From: Aliihoeflea aestuarii
GTDB lineage: Bacteria; Pseudomonadota; Alphaproteobacteria; Rhizobiales; Rhizobiaceae
Direction: 5' to 3'
Assembly (NCBI RefSeq): GCF_024105665.1
Contig: NZ_JAAAMK010000004.1
Span: forward strand, 62,001 to 126,000
Length of the DNA stretch: 64,000 bases
In this document: in pieces, positions 63,680-64,000 of the stretch
How positions within the stretch are numbered: position 1 is the first letter of the stretch
Layout of the letters: the number at the start of each line of letters is the position of its first letter
Made by a program: the position numbers and the translations under genes
The notes under the pieces: model-generated
The model's database searches: none
What the model was told of the DNA's origin: nothing
What the model saw: only the letters and a program-made list of their open reading frames with translations

Positions 63680-64000
63680 GCGCCCGGCGCAGTCCTGGTG
63701 CGCGACAAGGTTTTCGATGCCTTCGTGCAAGGCCCCGAAGACATGATCGAGCTGTTCCATGGCTATACGTACTCCGCGCATCCGCTGGCGATTGCGGTGC
63801 CGTGGCGACGCTCGACGCATTCGAGCAGGACGGCATTCTGGAACATGTCAACCGCATCATCCCGATCTGGCGGAAACATGCGGTGGCGCTGAAGGGCGCC
63901 AAGAATATCGTGGACGTTCGCACCGCCGGCATTTTGGGCGCGGTGGAATTCGCGCCAAGGGCAGGTGCTGCCGGCGAGCGTGGCCAGGCATGTTCGCGCA
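63680..64000 (+). pseudogene. Remnant of a class III aminotransferase (omega-amino acid:pyruvate type)
   Basis: One frame reads GAVLVRDKVFDAFVQGPEDM and then IELFHGYTYSAHPLA, the conserved PLP-lysine-distal block of omega-amino acid:pyruvate transaminases. Around 63796 the homology moves to another frame (GAVATLDAFEQDGILEHVNR, then VDVRTAGILGAVEFAPRAG) and runs off the window end. One missing base explains the shift. The N-terminal two-thirds, including the lysine region, are absent, so it is a degraded fragment. Confidence 0.8.

Noticed and set aside
63384-64000. Integrase or att site after tRNA-Ser
   Set aside because: No integrase frame and no second copy of the tRNA 3' end within the window.

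Overview
This is a GC-rich (about 60%+) chromosomal segment of an alphaproteobacterium of the order Hyphomicrobiales (Rhizobiales), most like the Phyllobacteriaceae/Mesorhizobium-Brucella side of the order. The reasons are the conserved run trmB-metK-(PhrR-type regulator)-lnt-corC/tlyC-ybeY-phoH-miaB-plsC-rimI-tsaB, an OpgC-type glucan modifier, a CioAB-type cytochrome bd oxidase, an EcfG-type stress promoter, and several copies of the long palindromic intergenic repeats typical of this order. The genus cannot be fixed from the sequence alone.

Layout. (1) 1-10.3 kb: a core block, all on the minus strand, for tRNA/rRNA maturation, SAM synthesis, lipoprotein acylation and phospholipid acylation. 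(2) 10.5-16.3 kb: malate synthase G, a stand-alone HyuA-like hydantoinase/oxoprolinase, an exported DUF1236 protein, a small lipoprotein and an uncharacterised protein. (3) 16.6-25.0 kb: an accessory stretch interrupted only by lepA. It holds a Phd/Doc toxin-antitoxin pair, an uncharacterised divergent module (a PD-(D/E)XK-like protein facing a 62-residue and a 219-residue protein) and a large MmeI-type (Type IIL) fused restriction-methylation enzyme. (4) 25.2-30.2 kb: osmoprotection, with a ProVWX glycine betaine ABC transporter converging on a BCCT transporter across a shared terminator. (5) 30.3-37.3 kb: cydAB, a 1-Cys peroxiredoxin, an Abhydrolase_9 membrane protein, OpgC and a small membrane protein. 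(6) 37.4-47.3 kb: RF3, ribokinase, an AraC-MGMT alkylation repair protein, Nth, a diguanylate cyclase, a CYTH phosphatase, a stress-promoter-driven DUF892 protein, a PfpI/DJ-1 protein, dUTPase, and an Lrp regulator divergent from a DUF6356 protein. (7) 47.4-55.2 kb: a nucleoside salvage locus (upp; ABC transporter ATPase and two permeases, cdd, purine nucleoside phosphorylase, deoA). Its likely BMP-family binding protein lies apart at 60.9-61.9 kb. (8) 55.3-63.1 kb: an iron alcohol dehydrogenase, a thioesterase, SlyX, an ECF sigma/anti-sigma pair divergent from a DUF4394 exported protein, an MFS transporter, MsrA and a membrane protein. (9) 63.3-64.0 kb: tRNA-Ser(GGA) followed by a frameshifted fragment of a class III aminotransferase.

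The most informative signals beyond gene names are: an identical promoter-like motif facing both ways between the ECF sigma operon and the DUF4394 gene; a perfect EcfG promoter before the DUF892 gene; a family of long inverted repeats, five full copies of which sit between same-strand genes, including inside the cydAB and nucleoside operons; a double hairpin inserted in frame in the Type IIL enzyme; and the uncharacterised module at 17.3-19.15 kb, the best candidate here for an undescribed system.
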